This document shows, one piece after another, positions 26,965 through 34,417 of a stretch of 64,000 nucleotides of DNA. Made by a program: the position numbers and the translations under genes. How positions within the stretch are numbered: the first letter of the stretch is position 1; each line of letters opens with the position of its first letter. This stretch comes from Roseateles sp. (lineage in GTDB: Bacteria; Pseudomonadota; Gammaproteobacteria; Burkholderiales; Burkholderiaceae_C): contig JAFALK010000011.1 in assembly GCA_019234295.1 (NCBI GenBank), positions 1-64,000 on the forward strand, given 5' to 3'. The notes beneath the pieces were generated by a model, which saw only the letters and a program-made list of their open reading frames with translations, had not been told where the DNA came from and searched no databases.

Positions 26965-27165
26965 ATGATCGAGACCGACTGCTTCGTGACCGGAACGGGT
27001 GGGCGGCAATGGCCTTCGTCGACACCTTGCTTCACCGAGTCGCTCGACGCGCGAATCGTGATGGTGGAGCGCCACCACCGCCCCGGGGGGCACTGGATCA
27101 ACGCCTATCCGCACGTTCGCTTGCACCAGCCGTCTGCGTGGCACGGCGTGACTATCAGGCTTGCA
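26965..27165 (+). pseudogene. Remnant of an FAD/NAD(P)-dependent monooxygenase, N-terminal piece
   Basis: The piece starts MIETDCFVTGTGG in one frame, continues as AMAFVDTLLHRV in another, then returns to the first frame as LDARIVMVERHHRPGGHW and AYPHVRLHQPSAWHGV. Together these spell the beginning of a flavin-dependent monooxygenase (Rossmann strand, GMAFVDTL helix, the RHHRPGGHW motif). Two compensating small indels, near 27000 and 27040, break the reading frame. The homology stops near 27165, where a different gene remnant begins. Comparison is with the family as I remember it. Confidence 0.65.
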
Positions 27166-27569
27166 GGTTGGCCAGCCCGACTTCTACGGTCGTATCGGCT
27201 TCGGCAACACCGCGCCGCCCCCAGTCATGCAGGCCGAGCCCATCAGGGTGCATGGTGCAGGGTGCAGGGTGCAGGGTGCAGGGGGCGGGGCGCGGGGTGC
27301 GGGGTACGGCGGTACGCCCCCAACGGCCGTTCTATTTGCGAGTTTCGCCGGGCCACCCGAAGCACTGGAACGAGCATTGCCCTGAGTCCAAGGCCTGCGT
27401 CAAGCCGGTCTACTTCGTGCGGCAGGAATGGTTCCCGGAGCACTACAGCCACCGAGATGAAGATTGGCAAGGCGATGACGACCGCGGCCACGACAGGGGC
27501 CACGGCACGGGTCACGGCAAAGACAAGGGCAGGGACCGCGACAAGGACCGCGACAAGGACTGCCACTGA
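27152..27569 (+). pseudogene. 5'-truncated, frameshifted remnant of a basic/His-rich secreted protein
   Basis: Two pieces in different frames look like one protein of a hypothetical family I recall from Burkholderiales. GQPDFYGRIGFGNTAPPPVM lies before the GGTGCAG repeat; PQRPFYLRVSPGHPKHW, KPVYFVRQEWFPEHY and an Asp/Arg/Lys/His-rich tail lie after it. The first frame opens at 27152 after a TGA and has no ATG, so the start and signal peptide are missing. The frames differ by exactly the amount that removing one 7-nt repeat copy would correct. Confidence 0.6.
27247..27281 (+). repeat. Heptanucleotide tandem repeat (GGTGCAT + 4 x GGTGCAG)
   Basis: GGTGCAT at 27247-27253 is followed by four perfect GGTGCAG units (27254-27281), then a G-rich degenerate stretch to about 27305. 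It lies at the point where the reading frame of the surrounding remnant changes. Confidence 0.93.
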
Positions 27570-27618
27570 GGTCTGCGCGGATGCCAATGCCGCTCGTTCC
27601 GCCGGTATATGTGGAGGG

Positions 27619-28425
27619 TCAGACGGCCTCGAATTCACACACCGTGTAGCCGTCGCGAATGAAGCGAAAGACCGTATCCAGCAAGAACGGCGGAGCCCAC
27701 AGAGCGCCATGCAGAGACGCTCGCTCGACGATGGATTGGCGCGAGTGCTGGCGGTAGCCGGCACTCTCGATGTCCCGCCAGGGCCGAACCGAGAGCTCAC
27801 CGAAGTGGGCACCAAAGCTTGCCAACTCTCGGCGCAGACGGCCGCCGAGCGCGTCGGCAAACATGCGCGTCTGCAAGTCGCAGATCAGACGGTGAGCGGG
27901 CAGGCTCGCGCGCAGCGCGCGCAGGCTATCGCGCAGCTGCTCGCCGCTGAGGTAGCAGATCACGCCCTCCATGACGACGGTGGCCTTGCGTCGGCCTTGC
28001 CAGGGCTTGAGCACGTCGGCGAGGCGTTCGTGCTGGAAGTCGATGGGCACGCGCTGCAAATGGTTGGGTGACTGCGTGGCGGGTAGCGCTGCTTCCTTGA
28101 CCGCCATGATTTCGGGGTTGTCGATCTCGACCCACTTGCCCCCGTGGAGGCGAAAGGCCCGCGTGTCCAGGCCGGCACCCAGCAGGACGACCAGGTGCTT
28201 CGGGTCGGCGGCCAGGCGTTCGCGCAGCAGGTCGTCGATCATGCGATGGCGAGCCGCATTGCACACGGCCGGCTCGCTGAAACGCAGCAAGGGCGCGACG
28301 AAGGCCAGCGCCTCCTCGTCCATGAAGCGCTGTGCGAGCTGGTCGCCGCAGATCGGTTGCCGCCGCTCTGCATCGAGCGCGCGAACGGCGCAGCAGTAGT
28401 AAGCCGTTCGTGCCAAGGGATTCAT
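27619..28425 (-). CDS. Class I SAM-dependent methyltransferase (leucine carboxyl methyltransferase family)
   Basis: A 268-residue enzyme of the LCM/PpmA-type family. The SAM motif is LVVLLGAGLDTRAFRL (about 78-93), preceded by the family-typical AARHRMIDDLL segment and followed by WVEIDNPEIM and VVMEGVICYLS. In bacteria the substrates are usually small molecules or unknown. GGGAGGA sits just upstream of the ATG at 28425. It is divergent from the VOC gene. Confidence 0.85.
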   Translation of the reverse strand: MNPLARTAYYCCAVRALDAERRQPICGDQLAQRFMDEEALAFVAPLLRFSEPAVCNAARHRMIDDLLRERLAADPKHLVVLLGAGLDTRAFRLHGGKWVEIDNPEIMAVKEAALPATQSPNHLQRVPIDFQHERLADVLKPWQGRRKATVVMEGVICYLSGEQLRDSLRALRASLPAHRLICDLQTRMFADALGGRLRRELASFGAHFGELSVRPWRDIESAGYRQHSRQSIVERASLHGALWAPPFLLDTVFRFIRDGYTVCEFEAV

Positions 28426-28588
28426 GAGTCCTCCCTAGAGAGCTGGATTTTGCTGATTCTCCGCGGTCTATCGTGCCTGTCGCCGGCCAGCCGAGTGGGT
28501 TGGGCCGGCGCGGGGTTTCAGCGACCCTATCCAGGTTGCGCGTTGCAGCGAATCTCAAGCAGATGCGCCGTGCTCGGTGGCGTTGGTA

Positions 28589-28615
28589 TTGTTGGCCTTG
28601 TTGGCCTTGTTGGCT
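28589..28615 (+). repeat. 9-bp tandem repeat in an intergenic region
   Basis: TTGTTGGCC twice and TTGTTGGCT once, end to end, within the 281-bp space between the methyltransferase and VOC genes. No other feature was recognised in that space apart from the VOC gene's ribosome binding site. Confidence 0.8.
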
Positions 28616-28706
28616 TTACCGTGGATGATCCGGCTCAGCTCGGACAGCCTCAGACGAGTGCCCGTCGCTGACCAGTTCGCCACCGCTTGCCACAAGGAGA
28701 TCCTTC

Positions 28707-29195
28707 ATGAGAACACGAAACCGCAGGCTCGCCGTCGCTTTGGTGCTCGCTGCCACATGCTGCATGGCTGTCGCGCAGCCCGCATCGGCGACGGAGCCTG
28801 CGAAACCGATGGAGCTCGGCAACTTCTCTGTCAGCCTCACCGTCAAGGACATCAAGGCATCGATGGCCTTTTACGAGAAGCTGGATTTCAAGGTCGTCGG
28901 CGGCAAGCTCGAGAGGAATTGGATCGTCTTGCAGAACGGGACCGTAATCATCGGGCTGTTCCAGGGCATGTTTGACAAGAACATGATGACCTTCAACCCG
29001 GGGTGGGACAAGGATAAGCAAGCCTTGAAGAACTTCCAGGACGTGCGGGAGCTGCAGCACACCCTGAAGTCGCGCGGCCTCACGATGTCACCCGAGGCGG
29101 ACGAAGCCACCGAAGGCCCGGCCTTCTTCATCGTGACCGACCCGGACGGCAACAAGCTCTTGTTCGATCAGCACGTGCAAAGCCCGAAGCGCTAG
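28707..29195 (+). CDS. VOC-fold (glyoxalase/bleomycin resistance-like) protein with signal peptide
   Basis: A 162-residue protein. The hydrophobic N-terminus (LAVALVLAATCCMAVAQPASA) predicts export, which is unusual for VOC proteins. The VOC module covers about 37-158 (SVSLTVKDIKASMAFYEKLDF, FFIVTDPDGNKLLFDQH). Metal ligands cannot be assigned safely. AAGGAGA (28694-28700) lies six bases before the ATG. Substrate unknown. Confidence 0.82.
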   Translation: MRTRNRRLAVALVLAATCCMAVAQPASATEPAKPMELGNFSVSLTVKDIKASMAFYEKLDFKVVGGKLERNWIVLQNGTVIIGLFQGMFDKNMMTFNPGWDKDKQALKNFQDVRELQHTLKSRGLTMSPEADEATEGPAFFIVTDPDGNKLLFDQHVQSPKR

Positions 29196-29291
29196 CGAGA
29201 TTTTCTCTTGAGCTGGCTTGCGGCGGCTGCAGTGCTGTCGCGCTCTTCGGCGTGGGCATACTGCGGCTCATGACAAGCACAGGGAGAACCC

Positions 29292-29897
29292 ATGGGATGG
29301 ATGGACAGGATCTCCGCCGTGGCGGGCACAGTCATGCGGACTGCGCTGCCGGCCGTCGAAGTCGTGGGCGCGGCCAAGGACTTCATGTCCGATGCCGTCG
29401 CCAATCGCATCAGGGACGAAGCGCGAAATAAAGCCTTCGAGCTGCTCGCGCGATCGCACCGCAGCGTCGTCTACACGATCGTGGCGCAGAACGCTGGCCT
29501 GCTCCTGTCCCTGGTGCCGGTGTACTACCTTCATTCGCCGCTACCGTTCTACGTCGTGTACGCACTGGTGGCCGGCTACTCGGCCTACACCGTCGCCAAG
29601 GCCTGGCCGCTGGTCCTGCGCTTCCTGCGCACCATGAGCGTCGCCGAATCCATCTCACTGGAGGTGCTCGAAGCCATCAAGATCGAGCTGACCCAACGTG
29701 ATTTCATCGAGAGAAAGGCCGTGGAATGGGTCGGCCCGGACCTCAAGACAGTGTCCGACCAGGTGGCGCGCCAGTTGAAGCCGGACATTGTGGCGGCCTT
29801 CTTCAACATGGGCTTGACGCTGGTGCTGGCCTTCATCGCCTTCCGGCTGTTTGCCATTCCAATGCTGGAGCATCGCGCGCTGTTGCAGTGCGGATGA
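29292..29897 (+). CDS. Membrane protein of unknown function
   Basis: A 201-residue protein not recognised. An amphipathic N-terminal 55 residues is followed by hydrophobic segments at about 58-78, 83-108 and 168-190, with a charged helical region between the second and third (ISLEVLEAIKIELTQRDFIE). AGGGAG lies just upstream of the ATG. It is flanked by the VOC and RibD-like genes in the same direction with gaps of 96 and 36 bp, so the three may be co-transcribed. Confidence 0.6.
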   Translation: MGWMDRISAVAGTVMRTALPAVEVVGAAKDFMSDAVANRIRDEARNKAFELLARSHRSVVYTIVAQNAGLLLSLVPVYYLHSPLPFYVVYALVAGYSAYTVAKAWPLVLRFLRTMSVAESISLEVLEAIKIELTQRDFIERKAVEWVGPDLKTVSDQVARQLKPDIVAAFFNMGLTLVLAFIAFRLFAIPMLEHRALLQCG

Positions 29898-29933
29898 CGG
29901 ACTACTTGGCGCTTGCGAATGGAGATCTGAGTC

Positions 29934-30467
29934 ATGGCGAAACTTGTCTACGGAATGAATCAGTCCCTCGACGGCTATGTCGACCACATGAAGCTTGGTC
30001 CGCCGGCGCCCGCGACCTTTCGTCATTTTGTCGATTTGGTGCGTGGCCTGACGGGCTCAATATACGGTCGCGGCCTGTATGAGGTCATGCGCTATTGGGA
30101 CGAAGATCTTCCCGATTGGGATGATGTGGATCGCGAGTTCGCGGTGGCGTGGCGCAACCAGCCGAAGTGGGTGGTGTCGCGCTCGCTCAAGTCAGTCGGC
30201 CCCAATGCCACGTTGATCGCGGATGACTTCGAGGCGGAGATACGCAGGCTGAAGAATGACATGGTCGGCGAGATTCGGGTGGGTGGGCCAGAGCTGGCGC
30301 AAAGCCTGACCGAAGCCGGATTGATCGACGAATACCACCTCTACATCCACCCCGTTGTGCTCGGCGGCGGCAAGCCATTCTTCGCCGGACCCCGGCCCGC
30401 GCTTCGACTTGTGGCGCACGATTTGATCGCCGAAGGCTTGATCCGGTTGATCTACGCGCCTGCTTGA
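29934..30467 (+). CDS. Dihydrofolate reductase-like (RibD C-terminal domain) protein
   Basis: A 177-residue protein of the RibD_C/DHFR-like fold: LVYGMNQSLDGYVDH at the start, GSIYGRGLYEVMRYW (NADPH-binding region), GEIRVGGPELAQSL and EYHLYIHPVVLGGGKPFF. Such stand-alone proteins are annotated as dihydrofolate reductase family, with unknown substrates in most cases. GGAGA lies upstream of the ATG. Confidence 0.88.
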   Translation: MAKLVYGMNQSLDGYVDHMKLGPPAPATFRHFVDLVRGLTGSIYGRGLYEVMRYWDEDLPDWDDVDREFAVAWRNQPKWVVSRSLKSVGPNATLIADDFEAEIRRLKNDMVGEIRVGGPELAQSLTEAGLIDEYHLYIHPVVLGGGKPFFAGPRPALRLVAHDLIAEGLIRLIYAPA

Positions 30468-30501
30468 GTGCGAGGCCGGCCTCTTGCTCAAGCCGGGCAG
30501 T

Positions 30502-31258
30502 TCAGGCAAATAGTGCGGCCAGCCGCTCGACGGCGGCCTCGGAGTGACCACGATCCAAGCTCTGGTCGGTGTTGCCGAAGTCATGCGCGCCCTGCGCCTG
30601 CACGAGCAGGCCGTCGTGGCGCGGCACCATGGCGAGGTTGTGCCCGCGATAGATCAGCACATAGTCCACCGCTGGCTGCGTCACCAGGCGTGCCGTCTGG
30701 CCGCGCACGGGAAGAACCGACGCGTCGCCGAACAGGGCGCGTGCACCGTAGCCCGTGCAGTTGACGACCGTGTGCTCCGTCAGTGCGCCGAGCTCACGTG
30801 CATGGTTGAACTCGGGGTGGACGATCTCGCCGCCTGCTGCGCAGGAAGTCCTCCATCAGCAGTCGTTGGTAGATTGCGATGTTGAACACCATCTGCGTGA
30901 AGCGTCGCACGGGCGCCGCGCGGAACGGGTGCTCGTCGGGCTGAGGCGTGGCACCTTTGGGCCGCAGATCGGCCACGCGTGCGTTGGGGTGCGGATAGTC
31001 GGGCTCTCCCGGCTCCGAGTGCGGGCCGTCCTCGAAGGGCGTGGCCGACAGCGCATATCCGTCACGCCACTGAACCGGCTCGCCGGTGACGCCCAGCAGG
31101 CTCTGATAGGTCTTGAATGAGCTGCGTGCCATGCACTCCCAACGTTGAGCGAAATCGGGCGTGGCGTGCTCCGCCGCGCAAATTCGCGAGTCTGGCGTCC
31201 ACAGGCCCGTGGCACGTGAAGACGGCTTGTCGGGGGGCGCAGGAATTCCGGTCGCATG
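30502..31258 (-). pseudogene. Decayed FAD-dependent D-amino-acid-oxidase-like gene
   Basis: Read on the minus strand, the frame from about 31258 gives ATGLWTPDSRIC, HATPDFAQRWECMARSSFK, TYQSLLGVTGEPVQWRDGYA and ends in FLRSRRR. If the frame is shifted by two bases near 30835-30845, it continues as GGEIVHPEFNHARELG, TVVNCTGYGARALFGD and LPVRGQTARLVTQPAVDYVL to the stop at 30502. That is the C-terminal two thirds of a DAAO-type oxidoreductase. The FAD-binding glycine motif at the N-terminus is missing, and no start codon with a binding site precedes the remnant. A 2-nt loss within CTGCGCGCAGCAGG explains the frame break. Confidence 0.75.
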
Positions 31259-31312
31259 CTCAAATCATGGGAAAGAATCGTGTACGCCCCATACCCGACC
31301 CTAGGAAGTACC

Positions 31313-31828
31313 ATGTCCATCACCACGCTGCGATCGCTGTTCTCTTACAAGGCTTGGGCCAATGCCGAACTGTTTGCGCTGCTGGAAACACTGCCAGCCA
31401 GCCAGGCTGAACAGCTGCACACCTGCGTCCGAACGTTGAACCACATTTATGTGGTTGACCGCATCTTCCAGGCGCATCTGAGCGGACAGCCTCGCCCATT
31501 CGATGCCACGAACACGAAGGCCTCCCCGTCGCTGGAGCAGCTTCGGGGTGACGTTGCGGCAGCGGACGCCTGGTATGTCGGCTACCTCGCCCAACTTGCC
31601 GAGCCGGCTCTCGCTGAATCCCTGGCCTTCACGTTTACTGACGGCGACGCGGGCCGGATGACGCGTGAGGAAATCCTGCTGCATATCATTGCGCACGGTG
31701 CGTATCACCGCGGCAACGTCGGTCAGGTGCTCAAGTCCATCTCGGTGGCGCCGCCTCGCGACCTGTTCACCAAGTTCTTGCATGTCAGCGAGCCCGCGCG
31801 TCGCGAGGTCTCCAGCGTCGAGCGCTGA
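31313..31828 (+). CDS. DinB family protein
   Basis: A 171-residue four-helix-bundle metalloprotein of the DinB/YfiT superfamily. Metal-ligand histidines are expected in LRTLNHIYVVDRIFQAHL (helix 2) and HIIAHGAYHRGNVGQVL (helix 3), both clearly present. Members often use bacillithiol or other thiols, or act in damage response; the role here is unknown. AGGAAG lies just upstream of ATG 31313; an earlier in-frame start at 31256 was rejected because it lacks a binding site and overlaps the oxidase remnant. Confidence 0.88.
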   Translation: MSITTLRSLFSYKAWANAELFALLETLPASQAEQLHTCVRTLNHIYVVDRIFQAHLSGQPRPFDATNTKASPSLEQLRGDVAAADAWYVGYLAQLAEPALAESLAFTFTDGDAGRMTREEILLHIIAHGAYHRGNVGQVLKSISVAPPRDLFTKFLHVSEPARREVSSVER

Positions 31829-31888
31829 TTGCGGGACAGAGCACGGCGTCGCCCGTCAACCGCCTGCGCGCTCCGGCGTTCAAGTAAG

Positions 31889-31915
31889 ACCGGCGACCTT
31901 GCCCCGCCGGTTCTT
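31889..31915 (+). terminator. Possible terminator hairpin after the DinB gene
   Basis: ACCGGCG (31889-31895) pairs with CGCCGGT (31905-31911) around a 9-nt loop, followed by TCTTC. A moderate stem with a poor T run, 60 bp after the DinB stop. Confidence 0.4.
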
Positions 31916-31932
31916 CGACGGGAATCCCGACC

Positions 31933-32133
31933 ATGACCACGCTGACACTCACCTTCAATGGCCCTGCAAGCCAGGCGCGCCAAGCTCTCGGAGGCCTTCT
32001 GCAGCGCTTTCGCTCGGCCTATTTCGTGGAACGTAGCAGCAACGAATTCTCGGTGACGGCCGACGAGGCCACGGCCGCAGAACTGGCGCGGCAACCTCAG
32101 TGGTCGGCCCGCTTGCCTCAAACGCGGCGGTGA
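31933..32133 (+). CDS. Small hypothetical protein
   Basis: 66 residues, beginning MTTLTLTFNGPASQARQALG and ending in a Gln/Arg-rich tail. No signal peptide or membrane segment. The alternating beta/alpha pattern could form a small ferredoxin-like fold, but this is a guess. It lies directly after a possible terminator and 38 bp before the GIY-YIG-like gene. Not recognised. Confidence 0.45.
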   Translation: MTTLTLTFNGPASQARQALGGLLQRFRSAYFVERSSNEFSVTADEATAAELARQPQWSARLPQTRR

Positions 32134-32171
32134 GCGCAGTTGGCGCGCAGCGCCGGAGACAATAGGTCTCC

Positions 32172-32507
32172 ATGCCACGCCGACCGCGCCTCGACCATCA
32201 TCACGTCTACGTCGTGCTGCTGTCCGAGCGCGTATGGAACGAGCCGGCGTTCCGCAAAGCCAATCCCGAACATGACATCCTCAAGCCCTGCCTCTATGTG
32301 GGCATGACCGGACTGGACCCTGACCTGCGTTTTGACAGGCATATGGCGGGCGTGCAAGCCAACCGTTTCGTGCAGAAGTACGGCGTGCAGCTGCTGCCCG
32401 AGCTGTACGAGGTCTACAACCCCATGCCATATGAGGCGGCTTGCGAGATGGAGGTCGAGCTCGCGATCGGGCTGCGTGAGGCCGGATACGGCGTGTGGCA
32501 GGCCTGA
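32172..32507 (+). CDS. Small GIY-YIG-like domain protein
   Basis: 111 residues. The pattern HVYVVLLS followed by CLYVGMTGLDPDLRFDRHMAG matches the two strands and helix of the GIY-YIG nuclease fold (GIY replaced by VYVV, YIG by LYVGMT). Arg and His in RFDRHMAG fit the expected catalytic positions, and a Glu in YEAACEMEVEL could be the metal ligand. It is a single-domain protein of unknown role. Its stop is 3 bp from the convergent GH44 stop. Confidence 0.68.
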   Translation: MPRRPRLDHHHVYVVLLSERVWNEPAFRKANPEHDILKPCLYVGMTGLDPDLRFDRHMAGVQANRFVQKYGVQLLPELYEVYNPMPYEAACEMEVELAIGLREAGYGVWQA

Positions 32508-32510
32508 GGC

Positions 32511-34193
32511 TCAGTAGATGTCGATGGTGGTCACGCTCAGGGCCGGCAAGGACACGCTGAAGGACGAACCCGAGGTGGCCTGCGTGCCCACAGCCACCGG
32601 TGCGACCGGGCTCTGGCTCGTGCCCGACGAGGCGCTCATGCGGTAGAGGTGCGCCGTGCCGGACACGGCCAGTCCGGTGAACTCGGTCTGCTTCGCTGTG
32701 GTGGAACGGTTGATCGCGACGAGTACGGTGCGGCCGGCGTGTGTGCTGTCCGTGCTGGCGTATGCGGCCACGCTCTGGATGTCGCTGGAGACGGCCTGCA
32801 CCGAGATATCGCCAAAGACTGCGTTCGCGCCGTCAAAGCCTCGGAATGCCCGGAACCCGGCCAGGCAGTAGGACTCCTTGCTGCCAAGCGGCCAGTAGGT
32901 CGCCGCGTAAACGCCTTGCACGCCGAAGATGCCCAGGTTGTCGGCCTGGGCCAGCGTGCCGGCGATGTGCTGGCAGCCGCCGTTGTTGTACTCGGTGACG
33001 GCCAGCTTCATGCCCGGATTGGATGCGGCGATCTTGGCCTGCAGGCGCGGCAGCAGGGCGATCGGCCCGCCCATGGTGTTGCTGACCCAGGAGGTCTCGG
33101 AATAGCTGCCGTCCCACAAGCTGCGCGGGCTCTGCGCCACGGCCTGCACTTGCGCGTCCGTGAGCGTGGTGCCGGTCAGCGTGGTGACGCGCGCGCCGGA
33201 TCCATCGGTCGCCTCCGAGTACCAGTGAAAGTCGTAGACGTCGACCAGCGGCTTGCCGTAGCTGGCGCTGGCAGTCTTGATCGCAGCCAGGTACTTGTCG
33301 GCGAACCAGTTGGCGCCCGTCGGCGTGGGCGAGAGTTCGCCCTGCCAGGAGTACAGGCCGCCGAAGCCGTAGTGCGCGGGCCCGACGATGGTCATCGCGG
33401 GGAACAGGTCCTTCAGGGCCTTGCTGAGCGCCACGGTCTTTGCGATGTAGGCGTCCGAGGTGATGGCGGTGCGACCTTGCACTTCAAGGTGGGTGCTGTT
33501 CCAGAGCTCGGGCTCGTTGTCCAACTGGACGAAGGTGGGCAGGGCGGTGCCGGCGGCGAAGATGTCCATGCCGCTGAACTTCTGGTCGAGCGCCCAGGCG
33601 AACTCATCCATGTAGACAGCGTTGTCTGAAGTGATCGGCGAAATCGTGAACGGGCTTGCGCTCTGCGTACTCTTCTTGAATACCACGGGCTTGAAGCGGC
33701 TCGTGTCCGGCGGATTGTTGGTGCTGACGGGGCCGGCGGTGTCTGCGGCGACCCAGCCCTGCATCTGCAGCGTGACAAGGCTGGCCGCGCCGGCCGTGCG
33801 GTCAGCCGCGATGATGGCGCGCACCGCCTCGGCCGGCGTGGTGCTGGTACTGAGGTAGGTGTCGCTCTCGTACAGATAGTCGCTGCCCGCGTTGGAGGCA
33901 TTGTTTTCCCAGTTGTAGGCCGTCCAGCGGTTGCCGCCGGTGCGGTCCAGCGTGGCCAGCGGTGGGGCGTCGGCGGTGCTGTTCAGGGAGTTCAGGCCGT
34001 AGATGTAGGGCGAGATGCTGCGCGTGGCAGCAGGCGTCATCGTCACGGTGACGTCGGGTGCGGGTGCTGGTGCTGGCGCGGGTGCTGGTGTCGACGCCGT
34101 GGCCGAGCCCGACCCGCCGCCGCATCCGGCGATCAGTGCCGCGGTGACGAGACTGGCGAAGAAAGGGGTGCGGGGGCAGGACGATTGCGTCAT
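32511..34193 (-). CDS. Glycoside hydrolase family 44 lipoprotein (endoglucanase/xyloglucanase type)
   Basis: A 560-residue exported hydrolase. The lipobox IAGC sets Cys24 as the lipidated residue; an Ala/Pro linker (residues 35-46) follows. The catalytic barrel has the GH44 hallmark GGNRWTAYNWENNASNAGSD (86-105), then QLDNEPELWNSTH with acid/base Glu227 and TEYNNGG with nucleophile Glu401. A C-terminal beta-sandwich covers about 470-560. GH44 enzymes cleave cellulose and xyloglucan backbones. A lipid anchor would keep it on the cell. No carbohydrate-binding module is recognisable and no transporter genes are adjacent. Confidence 0.92.
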   Translation of the reverse strand: MTQSSCPRTPFFASLVTAALIAGCGGGSGSATASTPAPAPAPAPAPDVTVTMTPAATRSISPYIYGLNSLNSTADAPPLATLDRTGGNRWTAYNWENNASNAGSDYLYESDTYLSTSTTPAEAVRAIIAADRTAGAASLVTLQMQGWVAADTAGPVSTNNPPDTSRFKPVVFKKSTQSASPFTISPITSDNAVYMDEFAWALDQKFSGMDIFAAGTALPTFVQLDNEPELWNSTHLEVQGRTAITSDAYIAKTVALSKALKDLFPAMTIVGPAHYGFGGLYSWQGELSPTPTGANWFADKYLAAIKTASASYGKPLVDVYDFHWYSEATDGSGARVTTLTGTTLTDAQVQAVAQSPRSLWDGSYSETSWVSNTMGGPIALLPRLQAKIAASNPGMKLAVTEYNNGGCQHIAGTLAQADNLGIFGVQGVYAATYWPLGSKESYCLAGFRAFRGFDGANAVFGDISVQAVSSDIQSVAAYASTDSTHAGRTVLVAINRSTTAKQTEFTGLAVSGTAHLYRMSASSGTSQSPVAPVAVGTQATSGSSFSVSLPALSVTTIDIY

Positions 34194-34378
34194 GGTCGGG
34201 TGCCGGCGATGAAATTTGGTTTCCCCATATCAGACATCGTGGTTTCATCGTCGGGGCCTCGGGAAAACCGGGATACGTGCATCGCAAAGTTGCTGACAGC
34301 CGCGGTACTTGGCTGTTGGAAGACTGTGGAACTGTCGCAAGCGGGACAGTGGCGCTGGCACTTCTGCCTCCTAGAATC

Positions 34379-34390
34379 GAACGCTCGTTC
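34379..34390. promoter_or_regulatory. Inverted repeat GAACG-CT-CGTTC upstream of the beta-oxidation gene
   Basis: A perfect 5+5 palindrome with 2-nt spacer, set within AGAATCGAACGCTCGTTCTA, 28 bp before the ATG at 34418. The form is typical of TetR-family operators. FadP-type repressors of fatty acid degradation in betaproteobacteria are one possibility, which I infer from the target gene; no regulator gene is adjacent. Confidence 0.5.
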
Positions 34391-34417
34391 TATTTCAGGT
34401 TTCAGGCAGGAGTCTTC

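Noticed and set aside
26365-28071. A 568-codon plus-strand frame spanning the lipocalin and methyltransferase genes
   Set aside because: Both ends run antisense to recognisable genes; only the short monooxygenase piece near 26965-27165 is real homology.
28577-28975. A plus-strand frame beginning with a Leu/Ala run encoded by the 9-bp repeat
   Set aside because: It overlaps the well-supported VOC gene and its ribosome binding site, and has no further features.
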